Shown: positions 1 to 10,100 of the stretch, one piece after another
Numbering within the stretch: the first letter of the stretch is position 1
Layout: each line of letters opens with the position of its first letter
DNA from: Platynereis dumerilii
Taxonomy: Eukaryota; Annelida; Polychaeta; Phyllodocida; Nereididae
Direction of reading: 5' to 3'
Length of the DNA stretch: 64,000 bases
Assembly: GCA_026936325.1 (NCBI GenBank)
Contig: JAPTHN010000004.1
Coordinates: 8,977,439-9,041,438 of the forward strand
Notes under the pieces: model-generated
Seen by the model: only the letters and a program-made list of their open reading frames with translations
The model's database searches: none
Told to the model about the DNA's origin: nothing
Position numbers and translations under genes: made by a program

Positions 1-371
1 TGTTGTTAAATTGGATAACTTCGGCATCATCTGGTTTATTCACATGAAAGTTGAAGTCTCCGACCAGTGACCACTATAGTTTCATTGTGATAGTGAGATA
101 AGTAGTTTGTGAATTTGTTAAAGAATTCTGATAAACTGTATTTGTTCTTTTTGGAGGGTTCCCGTCTGTACACCACAAGATATGTGACAATTGTTCCATT
201 TAATTGCAACTGAATTTCCATGTGCTCAAAAGTCTTTGTTTTCATGCTTTCCTTTTTCATTGCTCTAATGCCAGTTTTTACAATGCATCCTATTCCACCT
301 CTCGGTCTGTTCTCATGAGATGAACCCAAGTAAAAACATTCACCATTTTTCAAACAACTTGAATGTTCCAT
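1..371 (-). mobile_element. LINE (non-LTR retrotransposon) endonuclease fragment
   Basis: Reading down from about 371, the minus strand encodes the middle of an apurinic-type (EEP) endonuclease of a non-LTR retrotransposon. A glycine-rich stretch RPRGGIGCIV is followed by a FEHMEIQL strand, a VVYRREPSKKN loop and then the GDFNFHV motif expected of this family. The GDFN motif is in a different frame from the upstream part, because a few extra bases lie between VVTG and DFN near position 70. The copy is therefore dead. It runs off the left edge, so reverse transcriptase, if present, is outside. I cannot name the clade. Confidence 0.75.
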
Positions 372-1070
372 CCTGTTTTAAATCATTTAATCCAGGTTAA
401 TTTTCTTGGTATCTGGTTTAGACATACTGTAATTTTTGGGGGGCAAGTGTCATTCACTGTTATTTCATGATACATTTATTCATGTACACATTTTGTATTA
501 TTTTTAACATTTTGAAAAATATGTTTTAGGCCATTATTATAAAAAAATATTTTTCTTTGAAAAATGGTGTATGTCGAGAACCATCAATATTATTTGCTCA
601 TCTGCCCAAATTCTAAGTAAACCATCCATTGCTCAAAATTGTAGTGAATGCCAATTTTTTTTTTGGGAGGGGGGGGGGCAATTGCATTAGCTCTGTCTTC
701 AATTCGTAACCAAAAGGGTAATCATTAGGTATCCAGGGTAAAAGAGGTTGCTGGAGTTTTCATCAATATTGGTGAAAAAAAGATTTTTGATAATAAATGT
801 CAAAATTTTGTAAAACAAACTTTACACACGTTTGTCTGGTGATAGCGTGCTGGGATGCCAATCGCTGGGTCCAAGGTTGAAATCCAGCTCTTGCTGAGTC
901 ACCTGGGCCTATTGTAGGACGGCTTTTTCAATCATCCTTGGCCTCATTGCTGTGTCCTCCTCCTATGCTAATTAGCTCTCCGAAGTGCCTGAATAGGCCT
1001 ACAGGATATAAAGCCCCAATCATTCATCATATTGAATTTTGTTCACTTGGTTTTTTTAAATATAATTTAG
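372..1070. other. Non-coding stretch, probably receptor intron
   Basis: No exon is visible. It holds a short G run near 666-678, a tRNA-derived SINE (838 onward) and the polypyrimidine-rich approach to the acceptor at 1069-1070. It is probably an intron of the glutamate receptor gene, whose upstream exons (first membrane helix and first ligand-binding half) are not in the window. Confidence 0.5.
838..1015 (+). repeat. tRNA-derived SINE-like repeat
   Basis: A B-box-like word GGTTGAAATCC sits at about 873. It is followed by a tail with the pattern CTTTTTCAATCATCCTTGGC and CTCATTGCTGTGTCC, which is typical of tRNA-derived SINEs. A related copy with GGTTTGAGTC lies at 24316-24440. Confidence 0.5.
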
Positions 1071-1294
1071 GTGTTGCATCTCTCAGTAACAGCAAATCAA
1101 CAACCATCCGGATTGTATTCGCTTGTTGGAATGTTATGTCGCTAATAGTAACAACATTATACGTGTCGGTCCTTGTTGCCATGGCAACGGTACCTGCGAA
1201 ACCAACTGCAATTGACACTTTTCAAAAACTGGCATCTAGACCTGATTATCGAGTGTTGACCTTTGCTGGGTCAGCTATGCTGGAGGCTTTTAAG
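1071..1294 (+). CDS. iGluR-like exon: M3 helix and start of second ligand-binding lobe
   Basis: The acceptor is TTTAG at 1066-1070; a second AG at 1085-1086 is possible. The donor AAG|GTAGGT starts at 1295 and leaves in phase 0. The translation runs from STTIRIVFACWNVMSLIV through the M3 helix to IDTFQKLASRPDYRV and GSAMLEAFK, matching the iGluR order M3, linker, 'pI.s..dLa.q..y.v', 'gsa..f'. Confidence 0.75.
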
Positions 1295-3484
1295 GTAGGT
1301 GTGTGTTTTGATTGGTATAGGTACAATGATACATTGCAAGCACATTGTTTCTGTTCTGGGTGTACATTGTATTTCAATTGTTTAAGAGATCCCTTGTCTG
1401 AGTCAATGAGTTATAATCGTGTATCAAAAATCAAAATACACCTTTCTCATTTTAAAAATTCTGGTCTTATTATAGTATATTGGGTTGGGTATAATAGGTT
1501 GCTCCTAAGCACTTGGCTTGGGGCCCAGCCCTTTAGCTCAACTGGTTAGATAGTGGCCGTTTAAGGGGAATGTGTTATATCATTATACATATATGTCTTA
1601 CACCAATACTCCCAGAATACTCAAATTTAACAATATATAAATGAATGAATAATTTTCTAGTATGACACAATGTGCATTACATATTTCAGGAATCAAAACA
1701 CGGCCCACTAGCGCAGATCTGGAAAAATCAAACCTTTCCCAGCCAATCAGGTGTCTTTCTCGACTTCTCAGAATGATCTCATCAATCGCCTAGCTGCTGG
1801 TAGATATGCCTTATTTGCAAATAAAGAAGTTTTGGAGGGTCTGCGTTCTCTGGATTGTCGAGTGGAAGTCGCAAAAGAAAGAGCGTTTGGTTCTAATGTG
1901 GCCTTCCCCTTGGCGAAAGGATCTCCCCTCAGGAAGGAGTTTGATAAACAGTAAGATGTAAACAGTAAACGATGGGATGTAAACAGTAAGATGTAAACAG
2001 TAAGATGTAAACAGTAAGATGTAAACCGTAAACGATGGGATGTAAACAGTAAGATGTAAACAGTAAACGATGGGATGTAAACAGTAAGATGTAAACAGTA
2101 AGATGTAAACAGTAAGATGTAAACCGTAAACGATGGGATGTAAACAGTAAGATGTAAACAGTAAACGATGGGATGTAAACAGTAAGATGTAAACAGTAAG
2201 ATGAAAACAGTAAGATGTAAACAGTAAACGATGGGATGTAAACAGTAAGATGTAAACAGTAAGATGTAAACAGTAAGATGTAAACAGTAAACGATGGGAT
2301 GTAAACAGTAAGATGTAAACAGTAAACAATGTCAAGTACAGTGGTCCCTGCGTTATAAGACCGCCCCTTCTGCGGTCTAGCTTGAAGTGGTCTCTCCTGG
2401 GGGTGTGGTCTCTCATCGGGGTGCAAAATGCACTAAAATACTACTTAGTGCGGGAGGAAGGCGGTCACATAATTCAAGGCGGTCTCACAACAGGGGGTCT
2501 TATAACGCAGGGACCACTGTAAACAGTAAGCAATGAAATGTAAACAGTAAGGTGTAAACAGTAAACTGAAGGATTTAAACTGTAAACTGTAAGAACAGTA
2601 AGATGTTAACAATACGGAGCGACCATTACATCTCCAGTGGAAGGGGGGCTTTCAGATTTTTGGAAATAAGTCAAATAGCTAATTTCTTGCCCAGTTTTGA
2701 CAGAATCAATTAATTCTTGCTATGGCATTCTTGAAATAAATAATTTCTGGTAGGGTATTTCTTAACATGGTGTTACTTGATTTAGAAACAAATATTTTAG
2801 GGAGCACTTGCTCAAAATAAGTATAGGTTATTCACCACGGGAGAGGGAATATGTGATTCATCACCCGAGGGCTTTAGCATGAAGTGTGATAAACACATAT
2901 TGATGATCCCATGGTGAATAACCAGCTTATACCATGAGACAAACACTGAAACAGTCAAACACGAGAGGATAACTGGACAGCAAAGAATATGGGCGTTATT
3001 TCCCTGCAATACTGGCATGTGATTGGCTGACAGAGGTGTCGAATGGTATAAATAGTTATGTCCAGTATTTCCACAAAATAAATAATTTCCTATCCCAAAA
3101 CCTCCAAGCCCCCTAAAACTGAGATTCTGCGGCATTATCTAGCTGTGTCTTACATGTTAATTTTGGGCGGCCAAATGACCCCCCTTAATATACCATTGGC
3201 CTAAAAAATATTTTAATTGAGACTTGTTTTTTCGTTTCAGCATCTACTCTCTTCTTGAGAGTGGAATTATCTCCCGCTGGAAATATTTGGTCAAGAAATC
3301 GTTCTTGAATGAGGACAAATGTCAAAAGAAATCAGGGAAACAGACTCCTAGAATAACCATTGATATTGTTGCCGGGCCCATTGTGTTCTTAACTTGCGGA
3401 GTTCTTTGTTCCGCCCTTTTATTATGCGTTGAATTGTTGGTAGCTTGTCGGTCAAGTGATAGGATTGGTAGAGGCTGTAGATGA
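1071..3484 (+). CDS. Ionotropic glutamate receptor-like protein, C-terminal exons
   Basis: Three exons (1071-1294, 1690-1950, 3241-3484) code for the last half of a ligand-gated ion channel subunit. In order they give a membrane helix matching M3, the second ligand-binding lobe (AAGRYALFANKEVLEGL, then AFPLAKGSPLRKEF, the usual 'PKGSP' region), the final LLESGIISRWK helix, membrane helix M4 (about IVFLTCGVLCSALLLCVELL) and a short basic tail ending in TGA. The M3 segment lacks the canonical SYTANLAAFLT, having TTLYVSVLVAMAT in its place, so this is a divergent iGluR or IR-like receptor and not an AMPA, kainate or NMDA subunit. Exons 2 and 3 join cleanly (CA plus C). Exon 2 is one base out of frame internally. 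The upstream half is outside the window. Confidence 0.8.
1470..1560 (+). repeat. Short tRNA-promoter repeat in receptor intron
   Basis: A segment around TTTAGCTCAACTGGTTAGA resembles a tRNA A-box. It is flanked by GGTTGGGTATAATAGGTTGC and GCACTTGGCTTGG. The same roughly 90 bp occurs inverted at 10028-10135, so this is a dispersed, probably SINE-derived unit. Confidence 0.55.
1690..1950 (+). CDS. iGluR-like exon: ligand-binding lobe, with internal frame break
   Basis: The acceptor is TTTCAG at 1684-1689. Entering in phase 0 gives ESKHGPLAQIWKNQTFP, which fits the family. The conserved second half (NDLINRLAAGRYALFANKE) is in the next frame. The first frame meets TGA at 1774 and the second has TAG at 1709, so a one-base shift lies between them. 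An alternative acceptor, TTCTCAG at 1765-1771, would enter the second frame directly but drop the conserved first part. The exon ends ...AAACA at 1950, and the donor GTAAGA is the first unit of a minisatellite. Either an assembly error or a broken allele would explain the shift. Confidence 0.7.
1951..2620 (+). repeat. 14-bp minisatellite of splice-donor units, starting at the exon boundary
   Basis: Immediately after exon base 1950 the donor GTAAGATG begins a tandem array of ACAGTAAGATGTAA (14 bp) mixed with a 21-bp variant, ACAGTAAACGATGGGATGTAA minus its last base. The two types alternate in a partly regular higher-order pattern (three short units, one long, one short, one long). I count about 16 copies of GTAAG before a MITE insertion at 2339-2519 and about four degenerate copies after it. 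The true splice donor is the first unit. Confidence 0.9.
2339..2519 (+). mobile_element. Tc1/mariner-pogo-type MITE (CAGTGGTCCCTGCGTTATAA ends), copy 1
   Basis: The inverted ends are CAGTGGTCCCTGCGTTATAA and its complement, flanked by TA on both sides (2337-2338, 2520-2521). The element splits the donor minisatellite, so it arrived after the array had formed. The interior repeats words such as GCGGTCTC. It encodes nothing. The ends recall Tigger/pogo elements. Confidence 0.85.
2826..3053. repeat. Dispersed repeat (GGTTATTCACCACGG family), copy 1
   Basis: About 230 bp here match, in inverted orientation, 57877-58106. Shared words include GGCATGTGATTGGCTGACAG and ATACCATGAGACAAACACTG. Near 2826-2930 it contains an imperfect palindrome of the TTCACCACGGGA / CCCATGGTGAATAA type. 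No coding potential is seen. Confidence 0.75.
3241..3484 (+). CDS. iGluR-like last coding exon: final helix, M4, stop
   Basis: The acceptor TTCGTTTCAG ends at 3240. The first C completes a codon with the CA that ends the previous exon. The translation gives HIYSLLESGIISRWKYLVKK, a polar linker, the hydrophobic M4 segment and the basic end RSSDRIGRGCR, with TGA at 3482-3484. Confidence 0.85.
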
Positions 3485-3533
3485 AGGATCTAGGTTGGAT
3501 GAAATCATGTAGATGACGGTGTAAATTTGTTGA

Positions 3534-3539
3534 AATAAA
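3534..3539 (+). terminator. Poly(A) signal of the receptor gene
   Basis: AATAAA lies 50 bases after the receptor stop codon, with a T/G-rich tract following. Confidence 0.55.
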
Positions 3540-3705
3540 TTACATACATTGATTAAAAGACTAAAAAAAGAGCATTTGTGTAAATTTTTTATGGATTATA
3601 AATAAAAAAGTTTTTTTGGTATACATACTCATTTTACTATCTACTAAAAAAATTAGGCATTTGCTTAGCACTTGAGAAACTGAAGGCTACGTGTGACAAA
3701 GTAAA

Positions 3706-3711
3706 TTTATT
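3706..3711 (-). terminator. Candidate poly(A) signal of CBS
   Basis: AATAAA on the minus strand, about 340 bases past the CBS stop. It faces the receptor's signal at 3534 across about 170 bases, so the two genes end tail to tail. Confidence 0.4.
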
Positions 3712-4045
3712 AATTCTTCAAAATGTGGAACATGTACTACTCATTCATTTCCTTTAAAGAAATGACAATGCAAGAATTGAAATATCAATATTCATTTCGT
3801 TCAACTTAACAAGATGGCAGATAATCTCCATGGAAACCAACAAACATAAATTTGGCCTAATAATAAATCAAGACAAATATAATGTGACAAACTTGCAATG
3901 ACACTTACACAGACAGTTTTTAATGCAGAAGTATATAATATTATACATGATCATAATGTCGTATTATAATGATACATTATAACAACAGAATAAACCAAGT
4001 CGACAACATAAATGCAAAAATTGGTCAATATAACTTTTTCATTCA

Positions 4046-4137
4046 CTATTTTTGAGATTTGCGTATAAACTTCAAAAGATCAGCGCAAGTCACGACAGCA
4101 TAGGATGACTGGGTATGCCCGTTGCCATTGGAAACCG
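4046..4137 (-). CDS. CBS: CBS exon 15, C terminus and stop
   Basis: Encodes [30 protein letters not shown] and TAG at 4048-4046, matching the human ending VVTAIDLLNFVAAQ. Confidence 0.9.
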
Positions 4138-7100
4138 CTGAAAAATAGAACAAAATAATGGTGCAATTACCGTATTTTCTGTATTAAAAGCACACCCCTT
4201 AAAATAAGCCCACCCCCTCAATAAAGGACCAATTGTAATCAAAATTCCATCAAAATATAACTTAATCTAAGCATAAGAAAAAGAATATCGTTCATTTTTA
4301 AAAGCGACTGTGACCTAGGTTGTTTCTTTCTTTTTACTTTTTCCCGGATCACGCTAGTCTTTAAACCAATTGATCTCCTAGACGTGAACAGACCATGCCC
4401 TTCAAATTTCAGCCAAATTTATTACAGCCAAACACTTTGATATAGAATCAGAGTGGACTGTGGCATTGTGAAAATGGCACTTCGTGTGTCATCATGCTGA
4501 TGATTTGTCATGATCAAACCTAATACTTTCAATGTTAATTTGATTGAAGGAGATTTATCCCACTTGTTGGTGACAGCCAAGCGAAAGGATTATGCATCTG
4601 ATTTTCACTCTAAAACTTGTTATGAGAAGTCAAATGGCTTACTCTTGATAATGACTAATCAAACAGTCTCTATGTTTCCCAAGTTTAAAGTAGAGAAGAT
4701 GACACTTCCTCGGCTATCATGTGCCATTTTCACAGTGCCACAGTCCACTTTAATTCCATATCAAAGTGTTTCGCTGTAATGTTTTCCTTACCTCCATTCT
4801 GCTGGCCTTTAGGTGAAAAATCATTGACGACCACAAACTGCTCCTGACTCAAAGAGTGAGAGAGCTTGCCCAGAGTGAAATCAGAAGCAACCTGAAGAGT
4901 AAACTTCACATTAGGCCGGATTATTAAATTTTTAGCTTATCGGGTCGACCAACCAAACAAATTTTCTGCTTCATTAAAAAATTAATCTTTAAATACCCAT
5001 CATTTTTTTCAAATTGCCATTATTAAAAAGGGGGTACATCAGCCACTAGATCCTCATGCATGTTAAAAGCAAATGTTTTAATAATTTATTGAAATTCGAT
5101 AAGTTGTTTACCTGTTTGAATCCTTTAAGAAGCGCCCTCTGCACAGTGTCTTTCAAACTGAGTCGCCCTCTGGTGATAAGCTTGATCATGTGAGTATAGG
5201 TAACCATGCCGACCAAATCACTGAAACATAGCAAAGTATCACTTTTAGAATAATTGAAGATTTTGATCAGTGTGTCAAACTTTCACCATTATAATCAGCT
5301 TGATGTACAACCGTAATGTTAAGATAAGTATTAATATTGGAAAAGCCCGGATCTACAAAGAAAAATGATGGCCTTGTCTACTTTCTTAGAGAGCATGACA
5401 CGGCTGCCGGATCAGGGGGGGGGGGAGACAAATGCCCCCCTGCTCTTGTCCAGGGTGGGGGGCAAGTGTGCCCTTTTGTTGCGCGAATCGGAATTGCCCT
5501 TTTTTTATCTGATCCCCCCCCCCCGCCACTCCCACTTCCTTCCGGCACCCCATATTGAAATTGGAACTTATTCTTGGAGCGGTGTGCAAAACTAACTTGG
5601 CACCAGGTGGCAGAAGCTTGTAATTATCAGTTTCAAGGGACTGCGAGGACCTCCCTCCACAGTCCCGAAGAGACCAGGGGCGGATCCAGGATTTTTTAAA
5701 GGGGGGGGGGGGCGGCAATACTTACATTGGGGTTTCTAGAACACATTTTTTCCAAAATTGGCAATATGAAGGATTTATTTGAAAAGAGGGGGGGCGCCCC
5801 TCAGGCCCCACACCCTGGATCGGCCCCGGATCCGCCTATGGAGATGATACTTACCCAGTATCATTGATAGCCACAATCTCCTGCATTCCTTCAGTCTCTA
5901 GTTGCTGAATCGCGTTGTCCAAAGAATCAGAGACATTCACGGTCGGTGCAGCCCTCAACGGGAGGTTATTGAGTGGTAAATCTGACCACCTGGAGAAAGA
6001 AAAAAAAAGATATTAGTATTCTCAATCACAGCCTCAAGGTCAAGGATCACTAGATATCCAATAGCTGGTAAAATTTGGGGCATGCAGGGCAACCCCAATC
6101 AAAAAATAGCCAGCCAATCAGAAAATTTGTTATAGCCAGTCAGCAGCCAATCAGATCAAAGATAACATAGGGTGGCGCATCTAATCACTACATCAGCCCA
6201 CTGGGCGCCTAATAAAACAATATGACATTCCCCTGCCATTCATTATGAAAAAAGAAGAAGGCTGAAGACATCATTTTTTGTAAAAGAACTTACCATTGTT
6301 TGGCTTCATTGTCCAGGTATCCTCTTTCTCCCATCCAGTTGTCATTGGCATATCTTGTTCTAAATTTGTAAAATAAATACAATACCATTAATAAAAATAA
6401 CATTTATTAAAACAAAACCAGCAATTTTCATGGAAAATATGGGGGGGGGGGATTCAGCAATGTGGATGGAATCAGCCATCAGATCAGATTAAATTCGACA
6501 TTTCACATTGCAATTAGTGGTAGATTGTCATAGTTACAGTTTGTCTCACAACATGCAAACTGGTGTTTGATCTGACTGCTCAGGATCTACAGATCACATA
6601 GTAGAAATACACATACTCACGGGTAGATTAGCTATTTTGTAATTTTTCTGTCACATTTTGGTGATGTTTTGGTGCCGTTTTAAACAACAACCGTTCGTGC
6701 TAGAAATGAGACAAGACTGTACCTCTGACTACCACGGTAAACGGTGCGACTCATTTCTAGTCATTGACTTTTGTACCCAATACCATGGCAAGTATAAAGG
6801 AGGGGGGGATGCATATCCCCCTTAGATTAGCTTGGGGGAAGCTAAGGAGGACAGCTGGCTCAAAATTTCTATCAGATATATAATCTAAAATAATAATATA
6901 ACCTCCGTGGTCATGCATGCATCCTGAACCCCCTAGTTACACCACTGGATATGAGTCGGTTTAAGTTTGAATAATCAAATTGTCTACTTACAGGTAATTT
7001 CTTGTGGAATCAGGCAGCAATACCACACACTTCTGTCCTGGTTTCAAGTTGAAGTCTTGGCAAGCATAGAGTGCGCTAAGAACTGCAGAACCACTGCTGC

Positions 7101-10100
7101 CACCTGGAGGTAAATGGAACTTAATTAGAACCAGTGCTGCTACCTAGAGGGAAAATATATACACTAAGTACATGAGATATATACGGCTGTGGCTGCTCAT
7201 GCTGCCATGGCTTTTGTATACAGTAGTTGGACAATATCTAGAAAACGTAACGTAATGTAACAGATAAATACATATATATAATAAATCCACATGTAGGAAT
7301 AAAAAGATTGTTAAAATGTTATTAAGTCACAGATAATAGGTTATGAGTTGAGAATAAGCAATGGATGCCTGTATCCTTGATAAAAGAAGTTATTTGTTCT
7401 ACCTACCACACATGATCCCTTCTTCAGCCACCATCCTGCGGGCGATGTCAAAGGATGCCTTATCCTGACATTTGTACCACTTGTCGACGATCTTGTTACA
7501 TGAAATATTTTAGAAATTATTAAAGTTTTGGTGCATATATAAGTACATTGGTCCCTGCATTATAAATATGACTGCCTTTTGCAGTTATGAAGTGTTCTCT
7601 CGTGGGGGTACGATCCCTCATTGGAGGGCGGTCTCTCATGGGAGGGCAGTCTCTAGTGGCGTGTCGTCTCTCATGGGAGGGTGGTCTCTCATGGGAGGGC
7701 AGTCTCTCAAGGGAGTGCAGTCTCTATTGGGAATTAATGTGGTCTCTAGTAGGGGTGCGAAATACTAAAAATACTATACTACGGACATGGGGTCTTATAA
7801 TGTGGGGACCAATTGTACAATTGTACATGATAACAATGCTATATTTGTAGTGCATCAGTTGAGGAACAATTGAAGTTTTGGTAAATTATTTATATCAAAT
7901 TCAAACATAATTAAGTTTTCGTAGAAATGTTGACTCACAGATCGGTCCAGATTGGTCGGTACATAATCGTGGCCAATTCCTTCAACTTCAAATTTCTTGA
8001 CTGGTGATTTGTTGATTTCTTCGGGTTCAGCAATGATGGAGCCATATGGATCTAATGCAATTACCTGTAAAAGAAATCAGAATGAAAATATATAACCTGA
8101 TATCATAGTCTCAGTCTCTGGATACTTGTAATAGGTTTGTTTTTCTTCTTGTAGTTTTTACAAAATTCCAAAAGTCAGATTCTAACCCATCTAATTAGTT
8201 TTAAAAAGTGCCAAAATGTTTGTTACAGTAGACGAAAAACGAGTGCTTACAGCATTGGACTGAAATGTTACTTGTGAGGTCATTATGATAATCCTATCCA
8301 TGCCATGTTATTCTCTATGAGTCATAAGCTATCTATGAGGTCACAGCTTGCATTGCTATCAAAATGAGTGACCATCTGAATATCAATGAGGTCACAAGTT
8401 GCTCAATGATAAGTCGACAGCTTATTTTAATGTATTTGACAGGGCTGGTTGTGAGGTCATTGATGGCTAGCAATAGCTTTTCTGTAACCACCCTTTTTTC
8501 GTCTACAGTGGTCCCTGCGTTATAAGACCGCCTCTTCTGCGTTCATGAAGCGGTCTCTCATGGGGGTGCGGTCTCTCATCGGGATGCAAAATGCACTAAA
8601 AATACTACTTAGTGCGGGAGGAAGGCGGTCACATAAGACAGGGCGGTCTTACAACAGGGGGTCTTATAACGCAGGGACCACTGTACTGTAATACTATACA
8701 GACCTTTGCATCAGGGCAGACTTCCTTGACCTTCCTTCCAATTCCAGATATGGTTCCTCCTGTTCCTGCCCCCAGAACAACCATGTCAACCTTTCCTGAA
8801 AACATCAAGTCAAAAAGTTTTTTTTGCAGTTTGACTGTTACTGTAAGTTTGACAACATTTTATAAACTTCCGAGTCTCACATGTATCTTTTTCACCCATA
8901 CCATTTAGTAGGGCCATAATAAACCATCTTTTCCTTTATGGTACCATGCGACCCAAAATTGGATCAGAATTGGACCGACAAGCAGTACCATGAATGGTAC
9001 AATATTATATAGTACCAGTTAGTGTAACATATGAAATAAACAATTTCTGTATTAGTTAGACACCGATTTGGAGGGTTCTAACATGCATTTTTGTCAGTTA
9101 GATCCCGACCGGAGGGAGGGATCTAACTGACACAAAATGCATGTTAGGACCCGACAAAGAGGTGTCTAACTGACTTAGACATCATATGCTTCTTCTATTA
9201 TTTGTTTTAACTTATAATTTTAGCAAAATAAACCATAATCTGATTGTTTGTTTGCTGTTGTAAACAATGTTAATCCTTAGCAGGTCGCTAACATGCAATA
9301 TTGTCAGTTAGATACCGGTTTTTCCAATGGTATAAGTATCTTGGTGATGTCTAACTTCAGGAAAACCCTGAGTCCCTCTATCTGAATAAAAATGGAGAAG
9401 ATAATTCTTACTGTCACAGGCATCCAAGATTTCTTCTGCAGTTCCATCGTAATGCGCCAATGGATTACTTGGGTTGCGATACTGTTAAAAAGAAAAAAAA
9501 GGTTAAAAAGAAAAAAGGTTAGGGTAATCCCAACTACTTTTCAGAGTCAGTAACTCTTAAGCTAATTTACACTAGCAAAATGGCATTGACTCCCATAAAA
9601 AACATATTACAGCTCTTTGCAGATTGGCAGTCCACTGGAAAAATTAATTTTCTTATTTTCAATTTGCAAACTGGCTTTGACACATCATCGGCAGTTTTCT
9701 GTTGGTCTCTTAATCTTCTTATCTACACAACAGAATGTCGATTAAGAAACTGCTACATTAACAACAATTTATTATGCAGATCAAAACACCCCAACCTCAC
9801 TGGTCCACCACTGAGTATGGTAACTATGTTACCATCTCTAACTGCCATGGCAGCTCATTTTTTGATTGATGAGGTTGAAAAAGGAATGGGCAAATTAACT
9901 TATTTCAGAAGATTTTTTTCTTAAATATATATTACAGCCTTACGTCAAAGAAAAATAATTATATATTGATCACTTTAAAATCTTTTGAACTCAGCATTTA
10001 ATGCGGAAAAATCAGGTTGAAAGTATTACAAATTGCCCTTGAAGGTCCACTGTCTAACCAGTTGAGCTAAAGGGCCAGCCTCCAAGCCAAGTGCTTCGGA

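Noticed and set aside
1811-2426. Two long minus-strand frames (201 and 165 codons) with repeated LHLTVYILLFTS
   Set aside because: They are translations of the splice-donor minisatellite and the MITE inside it; the repeats give open frames by chance.
7568-7850. Two plus-strand frames rich in SLMGGQSL repeats
   Set aside because: Translation of the minisatellite inside MITE copy 2.
9580-9924. 114-codon plus-strand frame in a CBS intron
   Set aside because: No recognisable domain and no splice or homology support; probably chance.
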